Assembly: GCA_021808055.1 (NCBI GenBank)
Contig: JAKBCH010000016.1
Coordinates: 1 to 34,775 of the forward strand
DNA length: 34,775 nt
Direction: 5' to 3'
Source of the DNA: Pseudomonadota bacterium
GTDB lineage: Bacteria > Pseudomonadota > Alphaproteobacteria > Acetobacterales > Acetobacteraceae
The position numbers and the translations under genes are program-made. Below are positions 31,237 through 34,775 of the stretch, piece by piece. The notes below the pieces were generated by a model. That model ran no database searches and was not told the DNA's origin. It saw only the letters and a list, made by a program, of their open reading frames with translations. Numbering within the stretch: the first letter of the stretch is position 1; every line of letters starts with the position of its first letter.

Positions 31237-31890
31237 TTACGCCGCTGATGTGCCGGAAAACCCCCAGAAATTTGCCCGTGGCGAGGTTCTGGCGATAAAA
31301 TTACGCATATGCGGGTGTTGCCACCCATCTGCCCCCAGCAGGGCCGATATGGGCGCGAAAAATTCATGCGCATGTGGAATCTGACTTGACGCGAAATAAT
31401 CATATTGGCGCGGCCGCAATGCGTACATCACTCTTATATCGCGCACCGGCAGGGCCAAAGCCGCGCGCGGAGCTTCGCCCATGAGCCCGGTATAGCGCCA
31501 GCGCGGCATATGGTTGAGCACAGAGACCGGCGCCAAAAGCCATTCCAATGGGCAAACGGCCAGCCAGCTATGCATGGAAGGCGCAAAGCGCGAACGCTTG
31601 TCCAGAAGATTCTGAAAGGAACCACAGGCTTCAATCGCAAAAAGATCGACGAATGGGTCTTTTTCCGAGCCGCCAAAACATAGCCATAGCCCGTCTGGCA
31701 CGGTTTTTAAGCGGTTAGAGCCAGGCATTTTCAGATAGGGAGTGTCCAGGTCATCCACCGTTCCCGGCCTCGCGCGCATCCAGCACCCAGACGCGCCCAT
31801 GTCGTGGTCCGCCAGGCCTGGGGGATGCTGCGGCCAGGAGCGGAGTTTTTGCCGCACGAGCTGGTCAAGTGTGGTGGGTGCGAAAGCCAT
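31237..31890 (-). CDS. Hypothetical protein, unrecognised
   Basis: 217 residues, ATG 31890 preceded by ACAGGGACAAAT. No signal peptide or membrane helix is evident. It is rich in Trp, His, Pro and Met, with stretches such as LRSWPQHPPGLADHDMGASGCWMRARPG and MPRWRYTGLMGEAP, and several Cys. The codon use and length support a real gene. I do not recognise the family. The gene is convergent with the Tad operon and divergent from the efflux genes, so context gives no clear role. Confidence 0.65.
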   Translation of the reverse strand: MAFAPTTLDQLVRQKLRSWPQHPPGLADHDMGASGCWMRARPGTVDDLDTPYLKMPGSNRLKTVPDGLWLCFGGSEKDPFVDLFAIEACGSFQNLLDKRSRFAPSMHSWLAVCPLEWLLAPVSVLNHMPRWRYTGLMGEAPRAALALPVRDIRVMYALRPRQYDYFASSQIPHAHEFFAPISALLGADGWQHPHMRNFIARTSPRANFWGFSGTSAA

Positions 31891-32377
31891 GTATTTGTCC
31901 CTGTTTGGGTTTGACGTTACAACCTAAACGAGAATAACGGTCAAAACCGACTCGGATGCAAGAGGGTTTTTAACAGAAAGTAAATAAATTCTTCTGCACC
32001 TGTGCCTATACCGGCCTGTCCTAACATATCATCAACTAATTGATTATAATGTATTGATGAAAAAATTTGTATAAATTGGGGCATAACTGTGGCGATGCTG
32101 ACCGCCGCCTCGGGGTATGTTTATGAAATTATGCGGCTTACGGCGCTGCAACCTTAAATATCACGGGGCTGGGCCGGGTAGGTTTATGCGGGCTTGGCGG
32201 CTTGCCGCCCATAAAGCGAATCGGTGATGGCTCAAAAACCAGACTTGACTGCAAAAAGAACATACCGCCCTGCCGATGCGCGCCCTATTGCCCGCACCAG
32301 GAATTCGGCACATGCAGATGCACATCTACCGTGCCGCATCATCTGGCCGCGCGGCGAAGACGGCAAGGAGCGCAAGG
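31891..32377. other. Intergenic region upstream of the efflux genes
   Basis: 487 bases. The first half is AT-rich. It contains the palindrome ATCAA-CTAA-TTGAT (32031-32044) abutting TATAAT (32045-32050), and a second small palindrome AATTT-GTAT-AAATT (32064-32077). A 52-codon frame at 32227-32385 is out of frame with the efflux gene and is not convincing. No regulator gene was found. Confidence 0.5.
32031..32050 (+). promoter_or_regulatory. Possible promoter with operator-like palindrome for the efflux operon
   Basis: TATAAT at 32045-32050 is directly preceded by the perfect inverted repeat ATCAA-N4-TTGAT (32031-32044), a MarR/TetR-like layout. The -35 (TAACAT at 17 bases) is poor, and the leader to the GTG at 32378 would be about 320 bases, so this is tentative. 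Confidence 0.35.
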
Positions 32378-33328
32378 GTGGCTGAGGAAAAACCGCGTAA
32401 AAATTTGCGGCCATTCATAATTCTGGCCGTGGTGCTGGGCCTTATTGGCGGCGCGTTCGGGCTTTATGCGTGGCACAGCAGCTTTTACGTTACCACCGAT
32501 GACGCGCAGATCGACGGGAATATCTATACAATTTCGCCGCAAATTGCGGGGCGCGTGGCGCAGGTCGCGGTGGGAGACAACCAGCATGTTACCGCGGGCC
32601 AGTTGCTGGTGCGGCTGGACAGCCGCGGCCAGCGCGTTGCGGTGCTGAAGGCCCAGGCCGGGCTGGCGCAGGCCAGGGCAGAAATGGCCCAGGACCGGGC
32701 GCAAGTCGCCATTGCCCAGGCGAATGTAACGCAGGCGCGGAGCGATTATAATCGTTTCATCACAATCAACCCGCGCGCCACCACCGCACAGCAGGTAGAT
32801 GCCGCGACCGAGGCCGTGGAAGCGGCCAAAGCCAAACTTACCGCCGCCAGGGCCGCGGTACAAAGCGCCCAGGCCAATTTGGCCGCTGCGGGCGCGGCCC
32901 TGGCGGATGCCAAATTGCAGCTCTCTTACACCCAGATTCTGGCCCCCGCGGCAGGCCATGTGGCCACGCGCACGGTGCGCAAGGGCGATGTTGTTGCCCC
33001 CGGCACCGCCATGATGGCGGTGGTGGGCGATAAGGTTTGGGTGACCGCCAATTACAAGGAGACACAACTGCCCGGTATCCGCATTGGCGCCCTGGCCAGC
33101 GTTACGGTGGATGCCGTGCCGGGCGTTATCTTCAAGGCCAAGGTGAATTCCATCCAGTACGGCACGGGCGCGGTATTCTCTCTGCTGCCGGCGCAAAATG
33201 CCACTGGCAACTACATCAAGGTCATCCAGCGCGTGCCGGTAAAGCTGGTGTTCACCGGTAGCCAGATAACCCATTACCTGCTCGCTCTTGGCATGTCGGT
33301 GGAGCCCTCCATACGGAAAAGCCATTGA
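32378..33328 (+). CDS. HlyD/EmrA-type membrane-fusion protein of an efflux pump
   Basis: 316 residues from GTG 32378, chosen because AAGGAG is seven bases upstream and the protein then starts VAEEKPRKNLRPF just before the membrane helix; the frame is open back to ATG 32276 (350 residues). One N-terminal membrane helix, a biotinyl-lipoyl-like half (TDDAQIDGNIYTISPQIAGRVAQVAVGDNQHV), an Ala/Gln-rich coiled-coil hairpin (about 95-210), then the second half (TQILAPAAGHVATRTVRKGDVVAPGTAMMAVVGDKVWVTANYKETQL). This is the EmrA type that pairs with an MFS DHA2 pump. Its stop codon overlaps the following gene. Confidence 0.92.
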   Translation: MAEEKPRKNLRPFIILAVVLGLIGGAFGLYAWHSSFYVTTDDAQIDGNIYTISPQIAGRVAQVAVGDNQHVTAGQLLVRLDSRGQRVAVLKAQAGLAQARAEMAQDRAQVAIAQANVTQARSDYNRFITINPRATTAQQVDAATEAVEAAKAKLTAARAAVQSAQANLAAAGAALADAKLQLSYTQILAPAAGHVATRTVRKGDVVAPGTAMMAVVGDKVWVTANYKETQLPGIRIGALASVTVDAVPGVIFKAKVNSIQYGTGAVFSLLPAQNATGNYIKVIQRVPVKLVFTGSQITHYLLALGMSVEPSIRKSH

Positions 33329-34775
33329 ACCCGGAGCTGCCACGCTCACCGGCAGGCCCGTACAACCCTTGGGCCGTGGCGGTGATGATCGCCCTGGCGC
33401 CGCTGATGGAGGTGCTGGATACCACCATCGCCAATGTCTCGCTGCCGCATATCGCCGGTTCGCTCGGCGTCAGCCAGTCCGAGAGTACCTGGGTGCTGAC
33501 GAGCTATCTGGTCAGTAATTCCATTATTCTGCCCATTTCTGGCTGGCTCGCCAACGTGCTGGGGCGCAAAACCTTTTTCCAGATCAGCACGCTGCTGTTC
33601 ATCGGCTCCTCGGTGCTGTGCGCCATGTCCACCTCGCTCAACATGCTGGTGGTGGCGCGTGTGCTGCAGGGGCTGGGGGGAGGGGGGTTGGCACCGGTGG
33701 CGCAAGCCATGATGGCGGATAGCTTTGTCGAGCATAAACGCCCGCAGGTTTTCGCGCTGTTTGGTTTCACGGTCATTGTTGCTCCGGCCACCGGGCCGGT
33801 TTTGGGCGGCTGGCTTACGCAAGCCTTTTCCTGGCACTGGATATTCCTCATCAACCTGCCGATCGGGCTCATCGCCTTCACCCTTACCAGCATTTTTGTT
33901 TCCGAACCGCCACTGCTGCGCCAGGAGCGCGCGGCCTTGCTCAAGGGCGGCGGCTTTGCATTGGATTATGCTGGCCTGGCGCTCGTCGCCATCGGCTTTG
34001 CCGCGCTGCAGATGTTTCTCGATAAATTCGAGGTGGATGATGGGTTTTCGTCCACCTTCATCGTCACGGCGTTCTGCATCGCCGTGGTGGCGCTGTCGTT
34101 TCTTGTGGTGTGGGAGTGGCAGCACGCGCACCCGGTTATGAATGTGCGGCTGCTCTTCACCCGTAATTTCGGTATTTGCTGCACCGTCAGCTTCATAATC
34201 AGTTTTTGCTTCCTCTCTTCCACGCAATTATTGCCGCAAATGGCGCAGACATTGCTGGGCTATACCGCGCAAACCTCGGGCTTTGCCCTGGCGCTGGGCG
34301 GCTTGGCAACGCTGGCCTTCATGCCCATCTCCGCTTATGTCACGGGCCGAATCGTCGCGCCGCGGTATCTCATGGCGGCGGGGCTTATCCAGATGGGCGT
34401 GGCGCTCATATCAGACTCGCATTTTTCGCCTTACATGAGCTTCCAGCAGTTAACCTGGGCGCGCGTGCTGCAAGTGTTCGCCATGCCTTTCATCTTCGTG
34501 CCCATGGGGGCCAGCTCATTTGTTGGCGTAAACCCCAAACTCTTTGGCGATGCAGCGGCTTTATCCAACCAGATGCGCAATATTGGCGGCTCCATGGGCA
34601 TATCCTTCGCCACCACCATGCTCACCTGGCGGGACCAGTTTCATCATGCGCGCCTGGCCGAAAGCATTACCCCTTACCGTGCCTTGCCACCGGGCATGTC
34701 TTTGGCGCAATTAGACCAGCAGGTTCAGTTCCAGGCCAGTTTTATTAGCTATCTTGACGTATTTCCACTCCTTGG
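33325..34775 (+). CDS. EmrB-type MFS multidrug efflux transporter (DHA2, 14 helices), 3' end missing
   Basis: The frame runs from TTG 33325, overlapping the previous stop (TTGA), to the right edge: 483 codons without a stop. The start region reads NPELPRSPAGPYNPWAVAVMIALAPLMEVLDTTIANVSLPHIAGSL, with the conserved Asp in helix 1 as in EmrB. Further motifs: WVLTSYLVSNSIILPISGWLANVLGRK, the motif C-like VAPATGPVLGGWL and FSWHWIFLINLPIG. DHA2 pumps are about 500-530 residues, so 20-45 residues lie beyond the window. With the membrane-fusion protein it forms an efflux pair, probably with an outer-membrane channel encoded elsewhere. Exported compounds are unknown. Confidence 0.93.
   Translation, partial: MNPELPRSPAGPYNPWAVAVMIALAPLMEVLDTTIANVSLPHIAGSLGVSQSESTWVLTSYLVSNSIILPISGWLANVLGRKTFFQISTLLFIGSSVLCAMSTSLNMLVVARVLQGLGGGGLAPVAQAMMADSFVEHKRPQVFALFGFTVIVAPATGPVLGGWLTQAFSWHWIFLINLPIGLIAFTLTSIFVSEPPLLRQERAALLKGGGFALDYAGLALVAIGFAALQMFLDKFEVDDGFSSTFIVTAFCIAVVALSFLVVWEWQHAHPVMNVRLLFTRNFGICCTVSFIISFCFLSSTQLLPQMAQTLLGYTAQTSGFALALGGLATLAFMPISAYVTGRIVAPRYLMAAGLIQMGVALISDSHFSPYMSFQQLTWARVLQVFAMPFIFVPMGASSFVGVNPKLFGDAAALSNQMRNIGGSMGISFATTMLTWRDQFHHARLAESITPYRALPPGMSLAQLDQQVQFQASFISYLDVFPLL

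Noticed and set aside
32227..32385. 52-codon frame before the HlyD-type gene, considered as a frameshifted N-terminus
   Set aside because: The HlyD frame has its own well-placed GTG start at 32378, and the upstream frame does not resemble an EmrA N-terminus.
32339..33349. 336-codon minus-strand frame
   Set aside because: Antisense to the HlyD-type gene and without family motifs.
309..34775. Second copy of the guaA-end 12-mer (attR) and an integrase, to define an island
   Set aside because: Neither was seen on reading the window; the island idea therefore rests on composition and the attB motif only.
1..34775. tRNA or rRNA genes, CRISPR arrays, insertion sequences
   Set aside because: No tRNA-like cloverleaf, regular spaced repeats or transposase genes were recognised.

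Overview
The window looks like an alphaproteobacterial chromosome. An acid-tolerant Rhodospirillales/Acetobacteraceae-type organism fits best. The reasons are a Tad/Cpa pilus operon in alphaproteobacterial gene order, a compact CpaD-like lipoprotein, a large biodegradative-type amino-acid decarboxylase and strong use of alphaproteobacterial gene families. The species cannot be named from this sequence alone. Base composition is not uniform. Sample 60-base lines give about 48% GC at 3361-3420 and 45% at 12961-13020, against 70% at 26461-26520. The stretch from just after guaA (309) to about 17.9 kb is therefore visibly AT-richer than the Tad region and is probably accessory.

Region 1 (1-6.5 kb). 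The 3' end of guaA is followed by what I read as a Fap-like functional-amyloid locus. A minus-strand outer-membrane beta-barrel with an N-terminal coiled coil (FapF-like) lies divergent from a plus-strand operon. That operon encodes two small secreted Asn/Ser/Gly-rich proteins sharing a QNTGxNALxQxS module (candidate fibre subunits), a periplasmic C39-type cysteine protease (FapD-like) and two further secreted proteins. The last two carry a double-glycine-leader-like motif at the same residue numbers (47-58). A perfect sigma-54 promoter (2021-2037) precedes the operon. A sigma-54 activator without a sensor domain (4923-6059, minus) sits directly behind it. A hairpin separates the candidate major subunit from the rest, and a strong terminator closes the operon.

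Region 2 (6.5-11 kb). A 943-residue protein joins a PAS-like domain, GAF, histidine kinase, two receivers and a LuxR helix-turn-helix. It is followed by a stand-alone PolX-type helix-hairpin-helix protein and a short AraC/GlxA-type DNA-binding protein whose promoter is overlapped by a perfect palindrome.

Region 3 (11-18 kb). All genes are on the minus strand. A four-gene oxygenase operon is transcribed in the order Baeyer-Villiger-type flavin monooxygenase, Rieske oxygenase, TauD-family dioxygenase, Rieske oxygenase. A separately transcribed TauD/TfdA-family dioxygenase lies just upstream. The operon and the single gene each have a TTGAY-N4-GTCAA (FNR/FixK-type) palindrome about 93 bp before the start codon, which suggests common control. 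No ferredoxin or reductase is present.

Region 4 (18-20.4 kb). A biodegradative-type Orn/Lys/Arg decarboxylase (minus), plausibly for acid resistance.

Region 5 (20.7-31.2 kb). A Tad/Flp pilus cluster: two Flp pilins with mature parts of equal length, then cpaA, cpaB, cpaC, a short cpaD-like gene, cpaE, cpaF, tadB, tadC and a tadD-like gene fused to a SPOR domain. It ends at a hairpin terminator. Region 6 (31.2-34.8 kb). An unrecognised minus-strand gene, then an EmrA/EmrB-type efflux pair running off the window.
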